Part shown: positions 45,842 to 55,073 of the stretch, piece by piece
How positions within the stretch are numbered: position 1 is the first letter of the stretch
How the letters are laid out: the number at the start of each line of letters is the position of its first letter
NCBI RefSeq assembly: GCF_026427595.1
Contig: NZ_CP101527.1
Location: 2,017,501 to 2,081,500 of the forward strand
DNA length: 64,000 bases
Origin: Alkalimarinus sediminis
GTDB taxonomy: Bacteria; Pseudomonadota; Gammaproteobacteria; Pseudomonadales; Oleiphilaceae
Reading direction: 5' to 3'
The notes under the pieces: generated by a model
Seen by the model: only the letters and a program-made list of their open reading frames with translations
Database searches by the model: none
Told to the model about the DNA's origin: nothing
Translations under genes and position numbers: made by a program

Positions 45842-48109
45842 TCACGCGTAACGCTGCAACAAACTAGGAATATCGAGAATCAATGCTATACGGCCATCAC
45901 CTGTTATTGTTGCCCCAGACATACCTGGGGTACCGTGCAACATTCGGCCTAAAGGCTTAATAACCACTTCTTCCTGACCTACTAACTGGTCAACAACAAA
46001 ACCGACACGCTTAGTCCCAACTGAGACTATCACGACATGGGCTGAGTCACTCTCTGGCTCATTCGGAATATTATTAACCAGCCAACGTTTGATATGAAAT
46101 AGAGGATATACGTTATCTCTAACCACTACGCACTCTTGGCCATCAACAATATTGGTGCTTGATAGATCAAGATGAAAAATTTCAACAACGCTCACTAGCG
46201 GAAATGCAAATGATTGATCATCAAGCAATACCATCAATGTCGGCATGATAGCCAACGTCAAAGGTACTTTGATAATAATGTGTGATCCGCTACCTTTTTC
46301 TGAATCAATTGAGATGGTGCCATTAAGCTGAGTGATTTTGGTTTTAACCACATCCATTCCAACACCACGACCAGAAACATCGGAGATCTCAGTTTTGGTC
46401 GAGAAACCAGGGGCAAAAATAAGATTGAAACACTCAGTATCAGTTAAACGTTCAGCCGCATCTTCATCATAAAGCCCTTTCTCTACAGCCTTACCTCGAA
46501 GTACATTCGGGTCCATACCGGCACCGTCATCTTCAATAGAAAGCAAGATATGATCACCCTCTTGCTCAGCTGCTAATATGACTCGTCCGGTTCGAGGCTT
46601 GCCATTTGCCTCTCTAATGTCAGGCAGCTCGATACCATGGTCCACTGCATTTCTAACCAAGTGAACTAGTGGATCAGATAGCGCTTCAACCAGATTTTTA
46701 TCTAAGTCGGTATCTTCACCTTTTAAGACCAGGTTAACTTCTTTCTTCAAGTTTCTGGCAAGATCTCTAACCACTCTAGGGAATCGGCCAAATACTTTCT
46801 TAATCGGTTGCATACGGGTCTGCATGACCGCAGATTGCAAGTCTCCCGTTACGACATCTAAATTAGACACCGCTTTTTGCATTGACTCATCTTCACTTTC
46901 ATCACCCAGACGCTTAAGACGGTTCCTCACCAACACGAGTTCACCGACCATATTCATAATATCGTCAAGGCGTTTAGTATCTACCCGAACCGTTGTTTCA
47001 GTCGCGATAGACTGCTCTTTGCCAGCAGGCTTCTTAGCCGCCTGAGCTGCAGGTTTTGGTGCTGCTTTGGGTTGAGGCGCTGGTTTTGGCGTTGGTTTTG
47101 GCGTTGGTTTATTGACAGGCGCTTCAGCGTCTGTTGCCGTTGGCCCTTTACCCTTACCATGAAGATCATCTAGTAGTTTTTCGAATTCACTATCATCAAT
47201 GATGTCAGATGCACCATCAGCGTTAGGCGATTCAGCAGAACCTGGTTTATCTGCCGCTGGCTCACTACCTGCTACCTCACCCTTAAATTGGCCTTTGCCG
47301 TGGAGATCATCAAGTAGCTTTTCAAACTCATCATCGGTGATTTCATCAGAATCTGACGCTTGCGGTGCAGGGGGTTCTTCAGCAGGGGCTTCCGCAGCCG
47401 GCACTACACTGCCATGCTTACCTGCTCCGTGGAGGTCATCAAGTAACTTTTCGAACTCATCATCGGTAATTTCATCACTTGGTTGCGCTGAGGAAGGTGC
47501 ATCGCTGGCTTCATCTGCAGGAGCCGATGCATTGGTCTCAGGTGAATTGGTCTCAGGTGCATCAAGCGCACTCAGTAACTGCTCAAATTCGTCATCGGTA
47601 ATATCACCCTTCTCGTCGCTACTATCATCAGAAGGTGATTCAATGGGTCTATCTGCAGCAGGTTCTTCTGCGGCAGTGTCATCCGTTGCTGCGGGTTCTG
47701 TTTCTACGCCAGATTCAGACTCCGGAACAGCAAGTTTTGCTAGCGCTTCGATTAATGAGGGATCTGCAGGAACAAGCTCTTCTCTGTTTCTACACTGTTC
47801 AAACATCTCGTTGACGGCGTCAAGTGCCTGCAGCACGACATCCATAAGCTCAGCATCAACTCGACGTTTGCCATTACGAAGAATATCAAACACATTCTCC
47901 GCCACGTGGCAGCATTCAACTAACGCTTCAAGCTGTAAAAAACCAGCTCCGCCCTTGACTGTATGAAACCCACGAAAGATCGCGTTAAGCAAATCCGTAT
48001 CGTCCGGATTTTGCTCCAAATCCACCAGTTGCTCTGACAGAAGCTCAAGAATTTCCCCTGACTCTACTAGAAAGTCCTGAAGAATCTCTTCATCCGCTTC
48101 AAACCCCAT
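45842..48109 (-). CDS. cheA: Chemotaxis histidine kinase CheA
   Basis: Central kinase of the flagellar chemotaxis system. 755 residues: P1/Hpt domain with His49 in FRGFHTVKGGAG, and a long acidic, proline-rich linker about 130-365 in place of a recognisable P2. Then P3 (VDTKRLDDIMNMVGELV near 377), P4 kinase with the N box LVHLVRNAVDHG, and a C-terminal CheW-like P5. The linker holds four copies of a D-EFEKLLDDLHG-type motif (about 169-181, 211-228, 254-271, 301-318). I start at the ATG at 48109, which has GAGGAG 7 nt upstream; the frame extends to a TTG at 48124. Confidence 0.96.
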   Translation of the reverse strand: MGFEADEEILQDFLVESGEILELLSEQLVDLEQNPDDTDLLNAIFRGFHTVKGGAGFLQLEALVECCHVAENVFDILRNGKRRVDAELMDVVLQALDAVNEMFEQCRNREELVPADPSLIEALAKLAVPESESGVETEPAATDDTAAEEPAADRPIESPSDDSSDEKGDITDDEFEQLLSALDAPETNSPETNASAPADEASDAPSSAQPSDEITDDEFEKLLDDLHGAGKHGSVVPAAEAPAEEPPAPQASDSDEITDDEFEKLLDDLHGKGQFKGEVAGSEPAADKPGSAESPNADGASDIIDDSEFEKLLDDLHGKGKGPTATDAEAPVNKPTPKPTPKPAPQPKAAPKPAAQAAKKPAGKEQSIATETTVRVDTKRLDDIMNMVGELVLVRNRLKRLGDESEDESMQKAVSNLDVVTGDLQSAVMQTRMQPIKKVFGRFPRVVRDLARNLKKEVNLVLKGEDTDLDKNLVEALSDPLVHLVRNAVDHGIELPDIREANGKPRTGRVILAAEQEGDHILLSIEDDGAGMDPNVLRGKAVEKGLYDEDAAERLTDTECFNLIFAPGFSTKTEISDVSGRGVGMDVVKTKITQLNGTISIDSEKGSGSHIIIKVPLTLAIMPTLMVLLDDQSFAFPLVSVVEIFHLDLSSTNIVDGQECVVVRDNVYPLFHIKRWLVNNIPNEPESDSAHVVIVSVGTKRVGFVVDQLVGQEEVVIKPLGRMLHGTPGMSGATITGDGRIALILDIPSLLQRYA

Positions 48110-48120
48110 GCAAGCACTCC

Positions 48121-48909
48121 TCAAAAACCTAGACTGGAGAGTAAATCATCCACATCATCTTGGCTCGAAACCACATCAACACGCTCTTCGGCGTTCATCT
48201 GAGGCCCTTCACCACGCTCAATATTATTTTCTTGTTTTTGTTCTAATCCTTCGTGAACGGTACCTGTAATCTGGTCTACCTTACCGGCCATTGCCACTAA
48301 GCTTACTAGGTTTTCCTCAACCTCCTGCACTAGCCCGGTTACCCGCTTGATAACCTGACCTGTGAGATCTTGAAAATCTTGCGCCAATAATATGTCGGAC
48401 AAGTTTCGATAAACTTTATCCGATTGGCTGCTTAATTTATCAAGAAATAGGTCCATTCTTTTATACAGTTGACGAAACTCATCGGGGTTCATCTCCCGTC
48501 TACGCAACTTAGCCCAATCTTCTTTTAAGATATCTGCCTCTTCTTTCATTTCTGAAGCAATAGGCATGCTCTCTTCAACAAGATCGAGTGTTTTGTTCGC
48601 TGCCTTATTGGTCATATCGACCACATAGGACAAGCGATCGGTCGCATCATCAATTTTAGAAAGCTCTTCTTGATCAGCCGACCTAGCCGTATCGATCTGA
48701 AAGTTCCTTATTGATTCGTGCAGAGTCCGCGTAAGACGGCCCACCTCTTGGTATAGACTTTGATCTCTAGTCGCGTTTAGGTCAGAGATAACCTTTAACG
48801 CTTCGGAGATATTACCTGAGTCAACTAAGTCTTTCAGATCAGCCGCCTGACTCTTGAGCTGCGTTTCAAATCCTGACATATCTTGCGAATTATCTTCTTT
48901 ATTTGTCAT
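48121..48909 (-). CDS. cheZ: CheY-P phosphatase CheZ
   Basis: Dephosphorylates CheY-P. 262 residues, mostly helical, with the conserved catalytic region LAQDFQDLTGQVIKRVTGLV near residue 182 (the active-site Q is in QDFQDLTGQV) and a C-terminal CheY-binding peptide DVDDLLSSLGF. It is 14 bp after cheY and its end is followed by cheA after 11 bp. Confidence 0.96.
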   Translation of the reverse strand: MTNKEDNSQDMSGFETQLKSQAADLKDLVDSGNISEALKVISDLNATRDQSLYQEVGRLTRTLHESIRNFQIDTARSADQEELSKIDDATDRLSYVVDMTNKAANKTLDLVEESMPIASEMKEEADILKEDWAKLRRREMNPDEFRQLYKRMDLFLDKLSSQSDKVYRNLSDILLAQDFQDLTGQVIKRVTGLVQEVEENLVSLVAMAGKVDQITGTVHEGLEQKQENNIERGEGPQMNAEERVDVVSSQDDVDDLLSSLGF

Positions 48910-48923
48910 GCACTAACCTGCGC

Positions 48924-49310
48924 TCAAGAATCGATACGCTCAAATATTTTATCAATTTTTTCTTTCAGTACTGCGGCAGTAAAAGGCTTCACAACATAGC
49001 CATTAACCCCTGCTTGAGCTGCGGCAACAATCTGATCCCTCTTCGCCTCTGCAGTAACCATTAGAACCGGTAACCCTTTTAAATTATCATCAGCCCTGAC
49101 TGCACGTAGCAAGTCGATGCCTGTCATACCTGGCATATTCCAATCAGTCACAAGAAAGTCATACTTGCCAGTCTGAAGCATTGGCAATGCGGTATTGCCA
49201 TCATCTGCCTCATCAGCATTAGTAAAGCCAAGATCTCTCAGCAGGTTCTTAATAATTCTCCTCATCGTTGAAAAATCATCAACCACCAGGATTTTCATAT
49301 TTTTATCCAA
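48924..49310 (-). CDS. cheY: Chemotaxis response regulator CheY
   Basis: Single receiver domain that binds FliM when phosphorylated. 128 residues with [13 protein letters not shown], the phospho-aspartate in [13 protein letters not shown], the VMVTAEAK-like threonine region and the lysine in VVKPFT. I start at the TTG at 49310 ([11 protein letters not shown], as in relatives) because GGAGG lies 5 nt upstream. The ATG at 49298 is too far from that ribosome site, and the TTG at 49322 overlaps it. Confidence 0.94.
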   Translation of the reverse strand: MDKNMKILVVDDFSTMRRIIKNLLRDLGFTNADEADDGNTALPMLQTGKYDFLVTDWNMPGMTGIDLLRAVRADDNLKGLPVLMVTAEAKRDQIVAAAQAGVNGYVVKPFTAAVLKEKIDKIFERIDS

Positions 49311-49485
49311 GTCGACCTCCAAAATGCCGAAGCTGGAACCCTTAACAAGCCAGAACTCTATTCAGGTTCGTGGTATGACTGTAAGTCTAGCTTGAGTTCG
49401 ACGGGTATCCAGTTTTTTTTAAAGTTTAACGAAATAACTACAATCTTTTTTCTAAAAAATTCAAGTAGCTATGCGCATATCAATT

Positions 49486-50217
49486 TTAATGCCACTCAAT
49501 AAGTCGGGATCTTAGGCGTAAAGCTGCCTGACTATGTATTTGGCTAACCCTTGATTCGCTTACCGAAAGCACTGCACCAATTTCCTTCAGGTTAAGCTCT
49601 TGATCGTAGTAGAGCGAAAGTACCAAGCGCTCTCGCTCGGGCAGAGAAGCAATGGCTTTTACCAGCCCCTCTTTGAACGCATCGTCCTGTAGTTCTGAGT
49701 AGGGATTATCCATAGCTTCCGGGGGTTGATCAACGGTTCCATCCCCACCTTCCAGTATCTCTTCGAAGCTAAACAGCCTCCCACTGGCACTATCTTTTAC
49801 ACAAGAGTAATACTCATCTAAGTCCATACCTAGTTCAGCCGCAACCTCATGATCTTTTGCATCCCGGCCTTCCCGGTCTTCAATGCACTTAATCGCTTCT
49901 GCTATTTTACGAGTATTTCTATGAACCGACCGAGGAACCCAGTCCCCTTTACGAATCTCGTCCATCATAGCACCCCGTATTCGAATACCTGCATAGGTTT
50001 CGAATGAAGCACCTTTTGATGGCTCATATTTCTTAGAGGCTTCTAATAACCCCATCATACCAGACTGGATGAGATCATCGACCTGCACACTAGCGGGAAG
50101 TCTTGCCATCAGATGATAGGCTATACGCTTCACCAAAGGTGCGTGCTGTCGAACTAAACTATCAGCCCGTTCAATATTTGAGTCACTATACATCATCTGG
50201 CCGTGTACCAATGCCAT
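49486..50217 (-). CDS. fliA: RNA polymerase sigma-28 factor FliA
   Basis: Directs late flagellar and chemotaxis transcription. 243 residues with region 2 (IAYHLMARLPASVQVDDLIQSGMMGLLE in part; SFETYAGIRIRGAMMDEIRKGDW in part), region 3 and region 4 (LKEIGAVLSVSESRVSQIHSQA in part), which is the standard FliA layout. It follows fleN by 11 bp and precedes cheY by 175 bp. Confidence 0.97.
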   Translation of the reverse strand: MALVHGQMMYSDSNIERADSLVRQHAPLVKRIAYHLMARLPASVQVDDLIQSGMMGLLEASKKYEPSKGASFETYAGIRIRGAMMDEIRKGDWVPRSVHRNTRKIAEAIKCIEDREGRDAKDHEVAAELGMDLDEYYSCVKDSASGRLFSFEEILEGGDGTVDQPPEAMDNPYSELQDDAFKEGLVKAIASLPERERLVLSLYYDQELNLKEIGAVLSVSESRVSQIHSQAALRLRSRLIEWH

Positions 50218-50228
50218 AAATTAATAAT

Positions 50229-51041
50229 TTAAGCCTGCACTAATCGTTCTACAAAAAACTCAAGGTGCCCTCTAGGAGAAGATGGTAGAGGCCAACTATC
50301 TGCTTTTTGTGCCAATGATTTATACGCTAATGAAGCTTTCGCTCGAGGATACGCGTCTAAGACAGCCCGCTGACGCTGCACCGACTTTTTGACAGCCTCA
50401 TCAAAAGGAATGCTGCCTACATATTGCAGAGCCACATCAAGAAACCGGTCTGTTACTTTAACCAGTTTTGAGTATAGATGACGACCTTCCTGCTGAGTTT
50501 TAACCATATTAGCCAAAACCCTAAAGCGGTGAATACCATAGTCTCGGTTAAGCAGTTTAATAAGCGCATAGGAGTCGGTAATCGATGTTGGCTCGTCTAC
50601 TACCACTACGACTATTTCTTGTGCGGCCCGTAAGAAACTTACGACACCCTCAGAGATACCTGCTGCCGTATCGACAATAAGCACATCCAGATCACCAGAG
50701 ATTTCACTAAAGGCGTTGATTAATCCAGCATGCTCTAATGGGCTTAGCGCTACCATTTTTTGCGTGCCTGAGGATGCAGGTACTACTTTAATGCCGCCAG
50801 GGCCTTCAACCATCACGTCTCGCAAACCACACTCGCCAGACAGTACGTCGGCCAGGTTTTTCTTCGATGTAATACCTAACAGAACATCAATATTTGCCAA
50901 CCCCAAGTCAGCATCAAGCACAACGACTCTCCTTCCTAACTCAGAGAGCGCAAGTGCAAGGTTTATAGATACGTTACTTTTGCCAATTCCACCCTTACCG
51001 CCGGTAACTGCAATAACCTGGACTGGATTTGAATTACTCAT
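50229..51041 (-). CDS. fleN: Flagellar number regulator FleN (FlhG, MinD-like ATPase)
   Basis: Limits flagellar number, acting against FleQ. 270 residues of MinD-type ATPase with Walker A VTGGKGGIGKSN near residue 14, VVVLDADLGLANIDVLLG near 40, and VLIVDTAAG near 122. It lies between flhF and fliA, 223 bp after flhF, in the standard order. Confidence 0.95.
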   Translation of the reverse strand: MSNSNPVQVIAVTGGKGGIGKSNVSINLALALSELGRRVVVLDADLGLANIDVLLGITSKKNLADVLSGECGLRDVMVEGPGGIKVVPASSGTQKMVALSPLEHAGLINAFSEISGDLDVLIVDTAAGISEGVVSFLRAAQEIVVVVVDEPTSITDSYALIKLLNRDYGIHRFRVLANMVKTQQEGRHLYSKLVKVTDRFLDVALQYVGSIPFDEAVKKSVQRQRAVLDAYPRAKASLAYKSLAQKADSWPLPSSPRGHLEFFVERLVQA

Positions 51042-51263
51042 ACAGGTGCTTTTCCCCTATCACTACTAACGATTTTCGACTAGCACTCACTCATTGCTAT
51101 TAACTTATTAACCACAAGCCCATTGCGACTAAACGGAAGTGACTTTTCTAGCGGGTGTTATAGCATTTTGGTCAAAAAACAGACTATCGATTCGCTCAGC
51201 CAGCTGCAAAACAACTAAACTTTTCATCAGTTTAGCAGAGGAAACTGGTTTATGTTTTAAATT

Positions 51264-52610
51264 TCAGGCAGTGTGACCAAAATACATTGATGTCAATTCA
51301 TTCGCACGGCCGTTATTATGTATCCGGCCCTGCGTATTAGACAACAATTCTGATTCAAATTTCTCTTGCTCTTTAAATAAACTCACACCTCGACTCACAA
51401 TCGAGTGGGCTTTTGCAAGATGAATATCATCGGGTATTTTTTGTCCATCGGTCACATACGCAACCGATAAACCACTAAGATAGAGAAAACTAATCACTTC
51501 ACCCAAACTAACAGCTTCATCTAACTTGGTCACAAGACAACCGGCCAAGCCAACCATCTTATAGTAGTGATAAGTCGATTTCATAATCTGAGTTTGCGTA
51601 ATAGCCGAAAGAACCAGATAACTTTGTATGGGGTATTTTGAATCACGAATTTCATGCAACTGTTCGGCCCAATCGGGGTCTTGGTGGTTAAGGCCCGCAG
51701 TATCAATAAGCACCAGCTTTTTATCCTGCAATGAGTCTATAACATCATCTAATGAGTTCTGCTCATCAACAATTCGTACAGGGATATTCAGAATTCGACC
51801 AAACACCATCAACTGCTCATGGGCAGCGATTCGATATCGGTCGGTCGTGATTAATGCAACTGACTCTGGGCCGTGTTGCAGCACATAGCGCGCGGCCATT
51901 TTCCCGATAGTAGTGGTTTTACCTGAGCCTGTTTGCCCCACCAAGGCATATACTCCACCTCGATCAATCAACTCATCATCCTCTACTGCAAGCACATGAG
52001 ACAACTCGGCCAATGCTCTATTCCAGGCAACACTAATGTCAGCCCCTTCTTTTATACCGGGCATTAAGGCATCAATAAGGGACTTCTCTATTCCCATACG
52101 GCTTAGGCGATCTTCAATATTTGATTTGACAATCGAAGCAGCGCTGTCGGTACTTTTGCGGGCTTCACTACTGTTTTGTAACTGCTGATTAAGAAGGTCT
52201 TTAAGGTGATGGAGTTCTGCTCTCATAGACTCCAATTCTGACGTCGGTGCTGACTTTTGAGTGCTTTCAACCTCACTAGGGGCTGGGCTCGGTTGATCCT
52301 TATTGTCGATAGTTTGACGATTTTTTACGCCACTAATCTTCTCACGAGCTCTCTCCATCTCTTCTTGAAGACGTACATGCCTTTCAGCTTGCATACGGCC
52401 AATTTGAGTTGGCGAGGGAGCCTTCTCTGGTGAGCTTGCCACATCAACCTGACTCATTGCCAATTGCTCGTCGTAGTCTAGGGCTGTAACAATTTCAACA
52501 CCTCCACCCACTTTCTGATTAGAAAGAATCACCGCATCGGCACCCATTTCTTCACGAACCATACGCAAAGCTTCTTGCATGGTAGCGGCAAAAAAACGTT
52601 TTACTTTCAT
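51264..52610 (-). CDS. flhF: Flagellar GTPase FlhF
   Basis: SRP-family GTPase that marks the pole for flagellar assembly. 448 residues with the opening MKVKRFFAATMQEALRMV (in part), a B region rich in charged residues, and the G1 motif VGQTGSGKTTTIGKMAARY near residue 227. A G3-type IDTAG follows, then KLDEAVSLGEVIS. The ATG at 52610 has GGAG about 9 nt upstream; the frame runs on to 52625. Confidence 0.96.
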   Translation of the reverse strand: MKVKRFFAATMQEALRMVREEMGADAVILSNQKVGGGVEIVTALDYDEQLAMSQVDVASSPEKAPSPTQIGRMQAERHVRLQEEMERAREKISGVKNRQTIDNKDQPSPAPSEVESTQKSAPTSELESMRAELHHLKDLLNQQLQNSSEARKSTDSAASIVKSNIEDRLSRMGIEKSLIDALMPGIKEGADISVAWNRALAELSHVLAVEDDELIDRGGVYALVGQTGSGKTTTIGKMAARYVLQHGPESVALITTDRYRIAAHEQLMVFGRILNIPVRIVDEQNSLDDVIDSLQDKKLVLIDTAGLNHQDPDWAEQLHEIRDSKYPIQSYLVLSAITQTQIMKSTYHYYKMVGLAGCLVTKLDEAVSLGEVISFLYLSGLSVAYVTDGQKIPDDIHLAKAHSIVSRGVSLFKEQEKFESELLSNTQGRIHNNGRANELTSMYFGHTA

Positions 52611-52753
52611 GGTGCTTCTCCTCAACGCTTTAGCTATCTAGTGTGTGTAGCTAACTGGTTATCAATCATCTTATTATTTGGCAGCTCTATGCGGTTTGTT
52701 TGTTGAACCGTCAAATTACCGTCTAACGCTATAATCAGTTCTGAATGTTAAAT

Positions 52754-54934
52754 CTACTGCCCTACGGTTGCGACGATTGTAATTTGCTTGTTGTCGGGTA
52801 CTTCTTGGTAAGAAAGCACATGCAACCGTTCAATACCAAACCTTACAAACTTCGCAAGCACTGGTCTTAGAGGCGCTGAGACCAGCAATATTGGGGGCTT
52901 GCCCATAACTTCTTGTCGCTGTGCGGCGTCATTCAACGAACGCTGCAGTTTTTCAATCATTCTTGGTTCGAGCACTAATCCGACATCATCGCCTGCGCCA
53001 ACTTTCTGCGCTTGCTGTACAGACTTAAGCAATAGTTGTTCCAGCTCTGGATCAAGGGTAATAACTGGAATCTCACCATCTGCGCCACAGATATTTTGTA
53101 CGATAAGTCGCTTCAACGACTGTCTTGCGGCAGCTACTAACATTACAGGGTCTTGGCTCTTAGGTGTTACATTGACAATGGCCTCGGCGATACTTCTCAT
53201 ATCTCGAATCGGCACATTTTCTATTAGCAGACTTTGCAGCACTTTAAGAAGCAGACTCACCGATAGCGTCGCAGGTACAAGCTCTTCGCCTAATTTTGGT
53301 GACGCTTTTACTAACTGCTCTAACCACTGCTGAACTTCTTCATGCCCGATCAACTCGTGCGCATGTTTTTGTAAAATTTGATTAAGATGGGTCGCCACCA
53401 CAGTACTAGCATCGACGACGGTGTACCCTAGTGTCTGTGCGTGGTCTTTTTGACTGGGTTCGATCCACACCGCATCTAAACCAAATGCGGGATCTTTGCC
53501 TTCTATTCCTTCTAACTTACCAAATACCTGCCCTGGATTAATCGCCAACTCCCGGTCCGGATGAATCTCTGCTTCTGCCAAATTCACCCCCATTAAGGTA
53601 ATACGGTAAACATTTGGCATAAGGTCGAGGTTGTCTCTGATATGCACAGAAGGCATTAAAAAGCCCAACTCTTGAGATAGTTTTTTTCTCACCCCTTTTA
53701 TGCGACCTAGTAACTGACCACCTTGAGACTTATCTACCAGCGGAATGAGGCGATAACCCACTTCTAACCCAACCACATCAACGGTCAAAACATCATCCCA
53801 ACCTAACTCTTTGGTCTCGCTAGAAGGCGTCGTTGGTGCACCGCCACCAGGAACCGGCGAAGGTACCGACCCTGCTGTACCACCACTGCCACCACTGCCA
53901 CCAGTGCCTGCAACGCCTGGCTTTACTACACCTTCATCCACTTGCCCTCGATTTTTTCGATACCAAATGTAGTAAGCAATCGCGGCTGTAAGTAGACCTA
54001 GCCCCAGAAAAGCAAAATGAGGCATACCAGGAATAGACCCCATAATGAGCAGTATTGCCGCTGCAACCGCCATCGACCGTGGAGAGGCGAACATTTGATT
54101 GTACATTTGGTGAGACATATCCTGTGTGGTGCTCACCCGGGTCACCATAATCGCGGCGGCCGTTGATAGTAACAGTGACGGGATCTGTGCAACCAAACCG
54201 TCACCGATCGTTAATAATGAGTATTTTTGCATGGCATCACTAAAGTCGAGGTCATGCTGAATCATACCAATGGTCAATCCACCAATAATATTGATCACCA
54301 GAATCATCAACCCTGCAACAGCATCCCCACGAACAAACTTACTCGCGCCATCCATTGAGCCGTAAAAGTCAGCCTCCTGTGCTATCTCTTCACGACGCGC
54401 TTTAGCATCTTCTTGACCAATAAGCCCTGCATTCAAGTCTGCGTCGATAGCCATTTGTTTGCCAGGCATTGCATCTAAGGTAAATCGTGCACTCACTTCG
54501 GAGACCCTACCCGCCCCTTTGGTCACAACCGCGAAGTTAATAATCATGAGTATTGCAAACACCACTAAACCAACGGCGTAGTTCCCACCTATCACGACTT
54601 CACCAAAGGCCTCAATAACTTTACCCGCCGCATCGCCCCCCTCATGACCGTAAAGTAAGACAACTCGTGTTGATGCAACGTTAAGCGCTAGCCGCAATAA
54701 CGTCGCTACTAGCAATATTGTCGGGAAAATGGCGAAATCGACGGGTCGCATGGCATAAACACACACCAACAACACCACAATGGCCAATGCAATATTAAAG
54801 GTAAACAGGAGATCCAATAGAAAAGGAGGCATGGGTAAAACCATCATACCCAGTATTACTAACAACAGTAACGGTATACCAAGGTTGCCCTGGGTAAGGC
54901 TTTTAAGATTTTGTAAGCTGAACGCTTGTTCCAT
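52754..54934 (-). CDS. flhA: Flagellar export gate protein FlhA
   Basis: Large membrane component of the export apparatus. 726 residues. The N-terminal 310 or so hold about eight hydrophobic segments (MMVLPMPPFLLDLLFTFNIALAIVV in part). A low-complexity G-rich and proline-rich linker (GVAGTGGSGGSGGTAG) leads to the cytoplasmic domain, which has EVGYRLIPLVDKSQGG near residue 386. The ATG at 54934 has a GGA near the start; the TTG at 54949 is a less likely alternative. Confidence 0.97.
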   Translation of the reverse strand: MEQAFSLQNLKSLTQGNLGIPLLLLVILGMMVLPMPPFLLDLLFTFNIALAIVVLLVCVYAMRPVDFAIFPTILLVATLLRLALNVASTRVVLLYGHEGGDAAGKVIEAFGEVVIGGNYAVGLVVFAILMIINFAVVTKGAGRVSEVSARFTLDAMPGKQMAIDADLNAGLIGQEDAKARREEIAQEADFYGSMDGASKFVRGDAVAGLMILVINIIGGLTIGMIQHDLDFSDAMQKYSLLTIGDGLVAQIPSLLLSTAAAIMVTRVSTTQDMSHQMYNQMFASPRSMAVAAAILLIMGSIPGMPHFAFLGLGLLTAAIAYYIWYRKNRGQVDEGVVKPGVAGTGGSGGSGGTAGSVPSPVPGGGAPTTPSSETKELGWDDVLTVDVVGLEVGYRLIPLVDKSQGGQLLGRIKGVRKKLSQELGFLMPSVHIRDNLDLMPNVYRITLMGVNLAEAEIHPDRELAINPGQVFGKLEGIEGKDPAFGLDAVWIEPSQKDHAQTLGYTVVDASTVVATHLNQILQKHAHELIGHEEVQQWLEQLVKASPKLGEELVPATLSVSLLLKVLQSLLIENVPIRDMRSIAEAIVNVTPKSQDPVMLVAAARQSLKRLIVQNICGADGEIPVITLDPELEQLLLKSVQQAQKVGAGDDVGLVLEPRMIEKLQRSLNDAAQRQEVMGKPPILLVSAPLRPVLAKFVRFGIERLHVLSYQEVPDNKQITIVATVGQ

Positions 54935-55004
54935 ACATATTCCGGTCAAGTAGTAAAAGCAGATGACGCTTTTTTGACATCATTTATTGGATTAGTATGG
55001 AGTT

Positions 55005-55020
55005 TGCAGGAACTGTACCG
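55005..55020 (-). promoter_or_regulatory. Sigma-54 promoter candidate of flhA
   Basis: Minus strand CGGTACAGTTCCTGCA: GG and GC elements spaced exactly 10 bp, two mismatches to TGGYACRNNNNTTGCW. It lies 70 bp before the flhA ATG, between flhB and flhA. Confidence 0.6.
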
Positions 55021-55073
55021 ACTTTTCGGTTTTACCGTATTTTTGTTGTTAATAAACGATGGTAGAAGCAGCG

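Noticed and set aside
47199-47966. 255-residue plus-strand frame opposite cheA
   Set aside because: Serine/alanine-rich shadow of the acidic CheA linker repeats.
49323-49485. Sigma-28 promoter before cheY
   Set aside because: TAAACTTT is present but the -10 part at the right spacing does not match, so it was not called.
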